Of a stretch of DNA of 64,000 nucleotides, positions 27,299 to 35,639 are shown piece by piece. The notes below the pieces were generated by a model. The model did not search any database, was not told where the DNA came from, and worked only from the letters and a program-made list of their open reading frames with translations. Position 1 is the stretch's first letter. Each line of letters starts with the position of its first letter. Origin of the DNA: an uncultured Eubacteriales bacterium (GTDB taxonomy: Bacteria; Bacillota; Clostridia; TANB77; CAG-508); assembly GCA_905203305.1 (NCBI GenBank), contig CAJKVH010000005.1, positions 1 through 64,000 on the forward strand, in the 5' to 3' direction. A program made the translations under genes and the position numbers.

Positions 27299-27754
27299 TT
27301 AAACTTTACTTATAATCATAATAGCTATAATAAGTCCATAAATTGCTATACCTTCTGCAAGGCCTGCAAATATAACTGTTTTACCAAGTAAACTTGGATT
27401 TTCACTAATTGCCCCAACAGCACTTGATGCAACAACTGCAACTGCTATACCTGAACCAATAGCAGATAGACCTATTGCAAGTGCTGCAGCAATTAATCCA
27501 AGTCCTGAAGAACTTGTGTTTTCTTCTTTGCTATCTTCTTTTTCTGCATCCTTACTACTTGTTGTTACCACTTCATTTTCTCCTGCTGTTGTAGAAGCAT
27601 TTACGTCTTCAGTTGTAGCTGCTGTAGATGTTACAGTTGTTTCATTTACTTGTTTTTGATTTACATTTACTTTTGCTGCTGCATAAACTCCTGTTGTTAC
27701 AGATGCAACTCCCATAATTAATATAGTTAATAATACACATATTTTTTTTGACAT
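27299..27754 (-). CDS. ntpK: V-type ATP synthase subunit K (proteolipid ring) with signal peptide and extension
   Basis: A 151-residue protein. A signal-peptide-like helix (about 1-26, ending VYAAA) is followed by a Thr/Glu/Ser-rich linker (about 27-80). A single two-helix hairpin of c-type proteolipid follows: GLSAIGSGIAVAVVASSAVG, then the loop ISENPSLLGK, then AGLAEGIAIYGLIIAIMI. The second helix carries the ion-binding glutamate. It is thus a one-hairpin (F-c-like) proteolipid rather than the four-helix NtpK of Enterococcus. Ion specificity (H+ or Na+) is not clear by eye. Confidence 0.93.
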   Translation of the reverse strand: MSKKICVLLTILIMGVASVTTGVYAAAKVNVNQKQVNETTVTSTAATTEDVNASTTAGENEVVTTSSKDAEKEDSKEENTSSSGLGLIAAALAIGLSAIGSGIAVAVVASSAVGAISENPSLLGKTVIFAGLAEGIAIYGLIIAIMIISKV

Positions 27755-27782
27755 TTTAAAATTCCTCCTATTTAATTTATAT

Positions 27783-29666
27783 TTATTCTTCTAATTGTGA
27801 TTTTATAGATTTATACTCTTTTCCGCTTCCATCATAAAATCTACTAAATAACTCATAATATTCAAGTCTTAATGTTTGAATTCCAACAATTAACCCTTCT
27901 AATACCAATACAACTATATTTCCAAGAACTGCAATTAAAATGTTTCCTGCTCCTGTTGACATATCTGCTAATAAGTATACAGCCATACATAATCCAGCAT
28001 GGTTTATCGCAAATGCTGCAAGTCTTAAAAATGATATTGTATTACTTAAAAATGATAATAACATTTCTATTATTTCAAATATCTTTTCAACAATCGGTGT
28101 TGTTGCATTTTCTTTTTTCTTTTCTATAAAATTTGAAATCTGATCATTAAACATTATAATTAAAACTAATATCACTGAAACTACAATTATTATATTTATT
28201 GATATTAGCATTTTTCCCATTAAAAAATAATATGCTACACATGCAAGTACTAAAGAATATAATAATACTCCTGCAATTCCATTTTTATCTAAAAATATCT
28301 TTTTTAAATCTTTATTTTTAATTCCATTTATAATATTTAAAAACATTGCCATCAATATAAATATTGTTCCAACAACTATTCCATATATTAGCATTGTATT
28401 TATATTATTCATAGGGCTTACTAAAATAGGTTTTATTATTTCTTCTTTTCCAAATACACTTCCATATAAAACTCCAAATATTGTAGAAGACAAGCCTCCT
28501 GCAAATAGTATTGCTCCATATGTTTTTTTCTTTTTCATAAGCAAAATTATTCCAAGTATTAAAAATACTAATCCATGTCCAACATCTCCAAACATAAATC
28601 CAAACATTATAAATGTTGTTAACGCAACAAACCATGTTGGGTCTAGTTCGTCCATTTTAGGCATACCATACATTTTAACTAATTCTTCAAATGGTTTTAT
28701 AAATTTATTGTTTTTTAATTTTGTTGGTGGATTTTCTCCATCTCTTACCACATAATCGATCTCTGGTATTAAATCTAGTTTCTTCTTAATAGATTTTATT
28801 TCATTTTCTGGAACCCAAACAACTACATAAAAGCTATTATTTTGATCATGAACAATATATTTTTTTATTGTGTTAATTTTATCATAGGTTTGTAGTTCTC
28901 TATACATTCCAATTCCTGTTGTCACAGCTTGTTTTTTTATTTTTTCTATTTTTTGCTCAGCTTCTTTAATTTCTTTTTCTTTTTTTGTTATTTCTTCTTT
29001 TAATGTTCTTACATATTCTTTTGGTGTCCTTACCAAATCATCTGGAAGTAATTCTCTTTCAAATTTTTGTATATTAAAAATTCCATCAACTTCACTTACA
29101 AATTCTGTTGTTGTAAAATATATTATCCACGTAAGATCATTTTCTTCTTTTGCTTCATATAAAATTATATTCAAATTTTCAAGTTCTTTTTTTATTTCTT
29201 CTAAGTTCTTCTTTGGAATACATCCATATCTAAATTTAATATATTTTAAGTCATATAGCTTTTTCATATCTATATCTATGTTTTCAACTTTCAAAGCCTG
29301 ATCTATTTTCTTTATAGCTTCTTCATTTTGTTTTTTATTACTCTCTATTGTTTTTATACAATCATCATATTCAAATTCTATATTTTCTAATTTATCTGAA
29401 ATTTCTGTGACACTTTTTTCTAGTTTTACCATATTTGATTCTTTACTATATGGCACCTCTAATCTATTTAATAAATTTTCACATTTTTTCAGATTTTCTT
29501 TTATTTTATAGTTATATTCAAAATATTCTAACTTCCATCCTTTGTTATATATCTTTTTAGCATCTTCAATTTGAACATCACTATTAAATAAAACATTTGC
29601 TAAAAACATGTCTAAATCTCTGCTGTTTCCTTTAATTCCTAAAAGTTTTACTTTTTCAATTGACAT
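27783..29666 (-). CDS. ntpI: V-type ATP synthase subunit I (stator membrane subunit)
   Basis: A 627-residue subunit, the equivalent of F-type a. The N-terminal half (about 1-310) is a cytoplasmic coiled-coil arm. The C-terminal half has about seven or eight membrane helices with family marks PTWFVALTTFIMFGFMFGDVGHG, then later NTISFLRLAAFAINHAGL, containing the arginine that faces the rotor carboxylate, and GNIVVLVLEGLIVGIQTLRLEYYE at the C-terminus. It provides the ion half-channels and links stator stalks to the membrane. Length is typical. Confidence 0.96.
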   Translation of the reverse strand: MSIEKVKLLGIKGNSRDLDMFLANVLFNSDVQIEDAKKIYNKGWKLEYFEYNYKIKENLKKCENLLNRLEVPYSKESNMVKLEKSVTEISDKLENIEFEYDDCIKTIESNKKQNEEAIKKIDQALKVENIDIDMKKLYDLKYIKFRYGCIPKKNLEEIKKELENLNIILYEAKEENDLTWIIYFTTTEFVSEVDGIFNIQKFERELLPDDLVRTPKEYVRTLKEEITKKEKEIKEAEQKIEKIKKQAVTTGIGMYRELQTYDKINTIKKYIVHDQNNSFYVVVWVPENEIKSIKKKLDLIPEIDYVVRDGENPPTKLKNNKFIKPFEELVKMYGMPKMDELDPTWFVALTTFIMFGFMFGDVGHGLVFLILGIILLMKKKKTYGAILFAGGLSSTIFGVLYGSVFGKEEIIKPILVSPMNNINTMLIYGIVVGTIFILMAMFLNIINGIKNKDLKKIFLDKNGIAGVLLYSLVLACVAYYFLMGKMLISINIIIVVSVILVLIIMFNDQISNFIEKKKENATTPIVEKIFEIIEMLLSFLSNTISFLRLAAFAINHAGLCMAVYLLADMSTGAGNILIAVLGNIVVLVLEGLIVGIQTLRLEYYELFSRFYDGSGKEYKSIKSQLEE

Positions 29667-29678
29667 TTATAATCCTCC

Positions 29679-30683
29679 TTATCGAACTAACCTTTTTAGG
29701 ATTTCTTTTTTATCCATATTGTATCTTATACCTTCAATTGTATTTATTATATCATTATTTTCATAATCAATTATGTTTATATATGCAAAGATATATGCTA
29801 CAGACATTATATCATTTTGAAATATTTTTTTGTTTATATCATATAAATATTGATCAATTTCTTGTTCAAAATCTTCTTCTTGTGTAAAAACTGCTTTATA
29901 TACTGTTTTTTCCATAATTTCTTTTATTTCTTGAAATGAATTTGCTTGTATTATTTTATTTATAATATTTTGATTTAATTTATAGTATCTATTTATAAGA
30001 ACCTTTTTTATTTCTTCAAAGTCAAAATTGTAATATTTTTTAATTCTAAAAATCCATAAGACATTTAATAAATCTATTTCTGAACCAATTATCTTTTTTA
30101 AATTTGCATCTAATTTTACTTTATCATATAGTGTTTCAAAATATAATTTATCCATCTCATTTTCTACTTCAAAAACATTTATTTTTTCTTGTTCTTGATA
30201 TTTCTTTAGAATCTTATTGTATTTCATCCTTTTTATTGCTTCAAAAAATTCATAAAAATTTTGCACTGTCTCAATTCCTTTTATATCATCAAATATTCTA
30301 ACAGTCCATCTTTTTACATTTTGGATTATTATGTCATCTGTTTTATCATCTGAGAATAGTTTTCTAAAAATACTTTTTATGCACTTTATTTCATATTGTA
30401 ATAAAAACAAATCAAATATTTCTTCATCTTTTTTACCTAATAGTCTTTTTATTTTCAGTATATCCTCTATTTGATCTTCTTCTAGCAAACTTTCAATTTC
30501 AAGTCTATCAATATTTTCATCTGCATTTTTAAATATATTACTTTTGGATTTTAAAAGTAACACTGCATTTTTCAAATTATTTTGTTTTATTAAATCACTT
30601 AAGTCTGTCTTTGTAATTCTTTTAGCATACATCCCTTTTAATTTTGCATTTATATTTGGATATTTTACTCCTAGAATTTCCAT
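29679..30683 (-). CDS. ntpC: V-type ATP synthase subunit C
   Basis: A 334-residue helical protein that forms the socket between the central shaft and the proteolipid ring (V-type C, eukaryotic d). The sequence is divergent but the pattern is right: PNINAKLKGMYAKRI at the N-terminus, internal two-fold helical repeats, NVLWIFRIKKYYNF near residue 205, and a conserved C-terminal helix ending with EGIRYNMDKKEILKRLV. It is second in the operon, directly before subunit I. Confidence 0.9.
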   Translation of the reverse strand: MEILGVKYPNINAKLKGMYAKRITKTDLSDLIKQNNLKNAVLLLKSKSNIFKNADENIDRLEIESLLEEDQIEDILKIKRLLGKKDEEIFDLFLLQYEIKCIKSIFRKLFSDDKTDDIIIQNVKRWTVRIFDDIKGIETVQNFYEFFEAIKRMKYNKILKKYQEQEKINVFEVENEMDKLYFETLYDKVKLDANLKKIIGSEIDLLNVLWIFRIKKYYNFDFEEIKKVLINRYYKLNQNIINKIIQANSFQEIKEIMEKTVYKAVFTQEEDFEQEIDQYLYDINKKIFQNDIMSVAYIFAYINIIDYENNDIINTIEGIRYNMDKKEILKRLVR

Positions 30684-30695
30684 TTAGTCTCCTTT

Positions 30696-31001
30696 TTAAA
30701 TAATTTCTGCAAGAGTTTTTTCTATAAATTCCTGTTTTTCTTGTTCATATTTTTCTCTTAACATACTAATTTGTCTATTTTTTTCTTCATCTAATTCTTT
30801 TGTTTTTTGACTTAGCATTTCATCATATTTTTCTTGTGTTTTTTTTCTTTTATATAAGAACCTACTATCTATTAATTCCTTTTCTTTTTCTATTTGCTGA
30901 CTAATATATGTTTCAATATTTTCTTCTTTTTCTTTTATTTCTGATATTTTACTTTTAGCCGCATTGTCTAAGTCAATTATTTTATTTAATATTAAATCCA
31001 T
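30696..31001 (-). CDS. V-type ATP synthase G/H-like stalk subunit
   Basis: A 101-residue, fully charged coiled-coil protein encoded first in the operon, in the position where Enterococcus-type operons encode NtpF and others encode AhaH. It would form the peripheral-stalk heterodimer with subunit E. No catalytic motif is expected. The assignment rests on position, size and coiled-coil content rather than on specific residues. Confidence 0.78.
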   Translation of the reverse strand: MDLILNKIIDLDNAAKSKISEIKEKEENIETYISQQIEKEKELIDSRFLYKRKKTQEKYDEMLSQKTKELDEEKNRQISMLREKYEQEKQEFIEKTLAEII

Positions 31002-31025
31002 AAATCATCATCTCTTTTCTTTAAT

Positions 31026-31053
31026 ATTATATATTTTTTTCAAAAAATTACAA
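31026..31053 (-). promoter_or_regulatory. Probable promoter of the V-ATPase operon
   Basis: TTGTAA (31048-31053), a 16-bp spacer and TATAAT (31026-31031) ahead of the first stalk gene. Confidence 0.6.
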
Positions 31054-31081
31054 TAGTTTTTTTATTTTTTATATAAAAATA

Positions 31082-31100
31082 GACGTATTTATAATACGCC
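31082..31100 (-). terminator. Terminator of the transglutaminase-like gene
   Basis: GACGTATT/AATACGCC arms (one mismatch), followed on the minus strand by TATTTTTATA. It separates this gene from the V-ATPase operon. Confidence 0.7.
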
Positions 31101-31106
31101 TTAATT

Positions 31107-32231
31107 TTAATAGTCTCTTTTACTTATTATTGGATATTCGAAACTTTTTCCATTTTCTGAGAATTGATATGCTAAAGTATGATCTTTTTCAAATGAGTTT
31201 GTTCCTTTTAAGAAATATTTATATTTAAAAATATTTGATGTTTTATATCCATCTCCTATTATAATAGGATCATCCCAAGTTGGATCTATTTCATACCATA
31301 TTCCATCAATTTTTGCACAATTCCAAGCATGACTTTCAGTCTGTCCTGTACTGTTTGTTGCAGTTCCTTGCATTATTTCACATTTGATTCCAGCTTCATT
31401 TGCCAAATATTTTAAAGATTTTGAATAACCTTCACAAACACATTTTCCTCCTATTAGTGCTCCGTAAATATTATAACTTCCTACCGCTTGGTAGCTTGAA
31501 TCATATTCTATATTGTCTATTAAGTAATCATGTATTTTCATTATTTTCTCATAATCAGTACCTGATAGACTATTTAATATATTATTTTTTACTGTTTCAA
31601 TTTGGTTTATTGCTACTACTATTTGGTCTGTTGTTGGAAACTCATTAGATAAATATGTTTCACCATTTGCTGCTGATATATATACATTATTTGTAGTTCT
31701 TAAGAACTTTGTTGTTGTTTCTATATTTAAATACATTTTATTTACGTCTATATAAAATAGTTCTGGATTATCATGTATAAATGCTTCTATTGCTGTTTGA
31801 TAATCTTTTCCTAATTGATCTTTTCCATCTTCTTGTGATAATGTATCTTTAAATGTATTTTTGAATTCTATTTTGTAATTTCCTTGTTTTAGATTGTTTT
31901 TATTTTCTAGTAATTTATCGTATATTATTTTTGAGTTTCCTGCTAACTGTTCATAAAAATATCTACTTATTGAATTATCTTGATTTGAACTTAAATTTGT
32001 TTCTTCTTTTTCTATATTTCCAGTTGATATTCCTTGTGTTATATTTGCAGCAGTTTCTGTGCTCTTTTTTTGAACCGGCTCTTCTGTTGCAATGTTTCCT
32101 ATTTTATAAACTTCATCATCAGTTCCTGTTCCCATAAAGTCATTATATATTGCTCCACCTAATATTATTCCTCCAATTATTAGTGCAATTAATATTATTG
32201 TTAATATAATTGTAGTAAATTTATTATTCAT
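31107..32231 (-). CDS. Membrane-anchored transglutaminase-like (CYL3-type) protein
   Basis: A 374-residue protein with an uncleaved N-terminal membrane helix (about 7-30), a Thr/Ser/Asn-rich linker, and an extracellular transglutaminase-fold domain (about 240-340). The catalytic triad is visible: Cys in KCVCEGYSKSLKYL, His in ESHAWNCAKI and Asp in YEIDPTWDDP. Such secreted domains act as cysteine peptidases or cross-linking enzymes on the cell surface; the substrate is unknown. It lies downstream of another small surface protein, with a terminator between them. Confidence 0.88.
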   Translation of the reverse strand: MNNKFTTIILTIILIALIIGGIILGGAIYNDFMGTGTDDEVYKIGNIATEEPVQKKSTETAANITQGISTGNIEKEETNLSSNQDNSISRYFYEQLAGNSKIIYDKLLENKNNLKQGNYKIEFKNTFKDTLSQEDGKDQLGKDYQTAIEAFIHDNPELFYIDVNKMYLNIETTTKFLRTTNNVYISAANGETYLSNEFPTTDQIVVAINQIETVKNNILNSLSGTDYEKIMKIHDYLIDNIEYDSSYQAVGSYNIYGALIGGKCVCEGYSKSLKYLANEAGIKCEIMQGTATNSTGQTESHAWNCAKIDGIWYEIDPTWDDPIIIGDGYKTSNIFKYKYFLKGTNSFEKDHTLAYQFSENGKSFEYPIISKRDY

Positions 32232-32273
32232 TTGTTTTTCACTCCCTCTTTATCCATAATAGCAAAAAAAAAT

Positions 32274-32301
32274 AAAAATAGCAATATAAATTGCTATTTT
32301 T
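32274..32301 (-). terminator. Terminator of the small surface-protein gene
   Basis: Perfect 12-bp arms AAAAATAGCAAT/ATTGCTATTTTT with a T-rich tail on the minus strand. Confidence 0.88.
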
Positions 32302-32309
32302 ATTTTATA

Positions 32310-32747
32310 TTATAATTTTTTATAATCATTAACTTTTTTGTAAGAATATATTGCAGATACTGCACATACAACTACTATTAAAGCTATAATTCCACTTGTA
32401 TTTGATAATCCTGTTTTTGCAAGTGTGTTTGTATTTGTTACATTTCTACTTGTATTTGATGTAGTCGCATTATTTGTTGTTGTATTTCTTGTTGCTGTAT
32501 TACTACTATTTGTTGTTAATGATGTATTATTTCCTGTTGATGTGTTATTTGCTGCAGTATTATTTGCACTTGTAGCATTTCCTGTTGATGTTGTATTATT
32601 ATCTGTTGTTGAAGCTGCACTGTTTGTTGAATTTACTGTTGTAAATACATCATCATCAGCAGCAAAGACTTTTCCGTTACAAACTGCTACTAAAACTAAA
32701 CTTAACATTACTATTACTAATTTTTTAAACATTTTTACATTTTTCAT
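32310..32747 (-). CDS. Secreted Thr/Asn-rich protein with a sortase-like LAKTG anchor
   Basis: A 145-residue low-complexity protein. The N-terminal signal peptide (about 1-30, cut after KVFAA) is followed by about 70 residues made almost only of Thr, Asn, Ser and Ala. Then comes LAKTG, a hydrophobic helix (IIALIVVVCAVSAIY) and a basic tail (SYKKVNDYKKL). This is the layout of a sortase substrate, with Ala in place of Pro in the LPXTG motif. TTGACA occurs upstream at 32804-32809. It is probably a cell-wall-displayed stalk or spacer with no enzymatic domain. Confidence 0.75.
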   Translation of the reverse strand: MKNVKMFKKLVIVMLSLVLVAVCNGKVFAADDDVFTTVNSTNSAASTTDNNTTSTGNATSANNTAANNTSTGNNTSLTTNSSNTATRNTTTNNATTSNTSRNVTNTNTLAKTGLSNTSGIIALIVVVCAVSAIYSYKKVNDYKKL

Positions 32748-32901
32748 TTTCTCTATCTCTCCTTACTAATTAAATAAATTAAATAATAATATAAATTATC
32801 ATTTGTCAACTCTTTTTATATTTTACAACATTTTTCTACTTATGTCAAATTTTTTTTTATTTTTTTCTTTACAGTTGTATTACATATTATTTACACCAAT
32901 G

Positions 32902-33993
32902 TTACACATTGAATTTGAATAATACAATATCCCCCTCTTGCATTATGTAATCTTTTCCTTCTTGCCTTACTAATCCTTTTTCTTTTGCTTGTACCATTGA
33001 GCCTTCTTTCATTAAATCATCATATGATATTACTTCTGCTTTAATAAATCCTCTTTCTATATCTGAGTGAATTTTTCCAGCAGCTTTAGGTGCTTTTGTT
33101 CCTTTTTTTATTGTCCATGCTCTTACTTCTGGTTCACCTGCTGTTAAAAATGACATTAGACCCAATAGATCATAACTCTTTTTTATTAATCTATCTAATC
33201 CTGATTCTTCAAGTCCAAGTGCTTCTAGCATTTCTTTTTTATCATCATCATCTAATGTAGATAATTCTTCTTCTATTTTTACACATAGAGGAATTACTTC
33301 TGCTTTTTCTTTTTCAGCATATTCTTTTACTTTTTTTACGTTTTCATCATTTTCAGAATCAGATAATTGTTCTTCTGATACATTTGCTATATATATTATA
33401 GGTTTTGTTGTTAATAAGAATGTTTCTTTTAATATTTCTTTTTCATCCTCATTATAATCCAATTGCCTTGCTGGCATTCCATTTTCTAATGCTAGTTTTA
33501 CTTTTTCTAATAAATCTATTTCTGTTTGATATTTTTTATCTGCCTTTAACATTTTCTTTGCTTTTTCTAATCTTTTATCAATTGTTTCTATATCTGCAAA
33601 TATCAATTCTAGATTTATTGTTTCTATATCTCTAATAGGATCTACGCTTCCATCTACATGTACTACATTTGAATCCTCAAAACATCTTACAACTTCACAT
33701 ATTGCATCTGTTTCTCTTATATGAGATAAGAATTTATTTCCTAATCCTTCTCCTTTACTTGCACCTTTTACTAATCCTGCAATATCAACAAATTCAACTA
33801 CTGCTGGTGTTGTTTTTTTGGCATTATACATTTTTGTTAATTTTTCTAATCTTTCATCTGGAACAGCTACTATTCCTACATTTGGCTCTATTGTGCAAAA
33901 TGGGTAATTTGCTGATTCTGCTCCTGCTTTTGTTATACTATTAAATAATGTACTTTTTCCTACATTTGGAAGTCCTACAATTCCTATTTTCAT
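32902..33993 (-). CDS. ychF: Ribosome-binding OBG-family ATPase YchF
   Basis: A 363-residue P-loop protein. G1 GLPNVGKSTLFN (about 6-17), the strictly conserved FCTIEPN, and DIAGLVKGASKGEGLGNKFL identify YchF, which prefers ATP over GTP. A coiled-coil insert and the C-terminal TGS domain (ending EGDIVLFKFNV) are present. It binds ribosomes and influences translation start and stress response. Single-gene unit; its length is canonical. Confidence 0.98.
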   Translation of the reverse strand: MKIGIVGLPNVGKSTLFNSITKAGAESANYPFCTIEPNVGIVAVPDERLEKLTKMYNAKKTTPAVVEFVDIAGLVKGASKGEGLGNKFLSHIRETDAICEVVRCFEDSNVVHVDGSVDPIRDIETINLELIFADIETIDKRLEKAKKMLKADKKYQTEIDLLEKVKLALENGMPARQLDYNEDEKEILKETFLLTTKPIIYIANVSEEQLSDSENDENVKKVKEYAEKEKAEVIPLCVKIEEELSTLDDDDKKEMLEALGLEESGLDRLIKKSYDLLGLMSFLTAGEPEVRAWTIKKGTKAPKAAGKIHSDIERGFIKAEVISYDDLMKEGSMVQAKEKGLVRQEGKDYIMQEGDIVLFKFNV

Positions 33994-34020
33994 TGTGTCT
34001 TTTCCTTTCTATATTTTATT

Positions 34021-34096
34021 TGGAGCTTACAACGGGAATTGAACCCGTGGCCTCAGCCTTACCAAGGCTGCGCTCTACCAACTGAGCTATGAAAGC
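34021..34096 (-). tRNA. tRNA-Thr (anticodon GGT)
   Basis: The minus strand folds as a standard cloverleaf: acceptor GCTTTCA/TGTAAGC with one mismatch, D-loop AGCTCAGTTGGTAGAGC, anticodon stem-loop CAGCC-TTGGTAA-GGCTG, T-arm CGGGTTCAATTCCCG and an encoded CCA (34021-34023). The anticodon GGT reads ACC/ACT threonine codons. Confidence 0.94.
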
Positions 34097-34166
34097 GAAT
34101 AAAGCTATTATATAGCACATTTTTTAAAAAATCAATACCATATTTATTAAATTTACATAAAAATCC

Positions 34167-34198
34167 AGAAAAGAGATATAAAACTATATCTCTTTTCT
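34167..34198 (-). terminator. Terminator of the small membrane-protein gene
   Basis: Perfect 14-bp arms AGAAAAGAGATATA/TATATCTCTTTTCT, followed on the minus strand by GGATTTTTATG. Confidence 0.85.
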
Positions 34199-34204
34199 AA
34201 ATTA

Positions 34205-34543
34205 TTATATTTCTTTCCAAAACCAATCTAAGCTGTTGTCTATACTTCTTATATTGTTCTTTTTTGCTTCTAAGTCATCAACCCATAAATATGAGAAGAA
34301 TGTAATTAGTATAAATAAGAAATCAACTGCTAGACATTTATATAATGTGCTTGCTAAATACGCATATTCTGTTGTTAATGTTGAAACTTGTACTATGTGA
34401 ACTATTAATAATGCTAAGAATGATATTAATGGTATCACTGCTACTGAACTTCTTTTAATTTCTTGTCCTAAAAATATTAATAGTGATGTTGCTAGAACAA
34501 CTAATAATAATGTTAAAGGATTTGTTAAATCAAATATAAACAT
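34205..34543 (-). CDS. Small membrane protein of unknown function
   Basis: A 112-residue protein with three predicted membrane helices (about 9-28, 35-55 and 65-88) and a short charged C-terminal tail ending SLDWFWKEI. No family recognised. It is a single gene with its own terminator, between tRNA-Thr and ldh. Length and hydrophobicity are consistent with a real gene; no function can be proposed. Confidence 0.75.
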   Translation of the reverse strand: MFIFDLTNPLTLLLVVLATSLLIFLGQEIKRSSVAVIPLISFLALLIVHIVQVSTLTTEYAYLASTLYKCLAVDFLFILITFFSYLWVDDLEAKKNNIRSIDNSLDWFWKEI

Positions 34544-34672
34544 TTATTTTCCCCCTATCTTTTGTTTATTAAATATAAATATCGGTTAAATTTATAATAA
34601 CATTTTTATATATTTTTTTCAACCTTTTTTTATTACGTTTGTATTTCGTTTTAATTACAATTTTGTTACACT

Positions 34673-35614
34673 CTATAATTTTAGTCCTTCAATTGTTTCT
34701 CTTAAAATATTAGCGCTATTATCAAATTTTTCTTGATCTTTTTCACTTAATGGTAATTCTAATACTTCTCTTACTCCTTTAGCTGTTACTATTGCTGGAA
34801 CACCAATATAAATATCTTTTTGGTTGTATTCACCATTTAGGTAAGTTGATACTGTAAGTATTGATTGTTCATCATCTAATATCGCTTTTACAAGTTTTGT
34901 TAAAGCAATACCAATTCCATAATATGTTGCTTTTTTCTTTTCTATTATTTCATATGCAGCATTTTTTACTTCTTCTCTTATTTTCTCAAGATCTTCTAAT
35001 GATTGATGTCTTGCATTTGCTATATCTGTTAATTTTTTGCATCCAACATAGCAATGTTCCCATGGTACAAATGAAGAGTCTCCATGTTCTCCCATAACAT
35101 ATGCATGAGTATTTTTAGGACTTATTTTTAGTCTTTCTCCTAATAGATATCTTAATCTTGCTGTATCTAACATTGTTCCAGATCCAATTACTTTTCCAGC
35201 TGGCATTCCTGAAACTTTTTGTACAACATATGACATTACATCAACAGGGTTACTTGCAACTACAAATACTCCTTTAAATCCAGATGCCATAACACTTTCT
35301 ACAACTGATTTCATTATTTTTGTATTTGTTTCAACAAGTTCTAGTCTTGTTTGTCCACCTTGTTTTTGAGCAATTCCTGCAGTTATTACAACTATGTTTG
35401 CATCTTTACATTCATCATATTCTCCATATCTTACTTCTATTTTTGATGGTGCATATGCGATTCCATGAGCTAAATCAAGTGCTTCTCCTTGAGCTTTTTC
35501 TTTTAATACATCTATTAATACTAGCTCATTTACTCCTCCTTGATTAAATAGTGAATAAGCAAAGCTCATTCCAACAAATCCAGTTCCTACTAAAACTACC
35601 TTTCTTTTTCCCAT
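34673..35614 (-). CDS. ldh: L-lactate dehydrogenase
   Basis: A 313-residue NAD-dependent enzyme reducing pyruvate to L-lactate. It shows the dinucleotide loop LVGTGFVGMSFAY (about 7-19), the substrate loop GIAQKQGGQTRLELV with Gln/Arg for lactate specificity, SNPVDVMSY, and the catalytic His in GEHGDSSF. The loop QKQGGQTR differs slightly from the usual QKPGETR, and a malate dehydrogenase is less likely. It regenerates NAD+ in fermentation. It starts 25 bases after argS and may be co-transcribed with it. Confidence 0.95.
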   Translation of the reverse strand: MGKRKVVLVGTGFVGMSFAYSLFNQGGVNELVLIDVLKEKAQGEALDLAHGIAYAPSKIEVRYGEYDECKDANIVVITAGIAQKQGGQTRLELVETNTKIMKSVVESVMASGFKGVFVVASNPVDVMSYVVQKVSGMPAGKVIGSGTMLDTARLRYLLGERLKISPKNTHAYVMGEHGDSSFVPWEHCYVGCKKLTDIANARHQSLEDLEKIREEVKNAAYEIIEKKKATYYGIGIALTKLVKAILDDEQSILTVSTYLNGEYNQKDIYIGVPAIVTAKGVREVLELPLSEKDQEKFDNSANILRETIEGLKL

Positions 35615-35639
35615 AATTTAAGACTTCCTTTCAAATTTA

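Noticed and set aside
32425..32769. Plus-strand open frame of 114 codons opposite the Thr/Asn-rich protein
   Set aside because: It is a mirror of a low-complexity coding region; composition is Val/Phe-rich as expected from the complement, with no ribosome-binding site.
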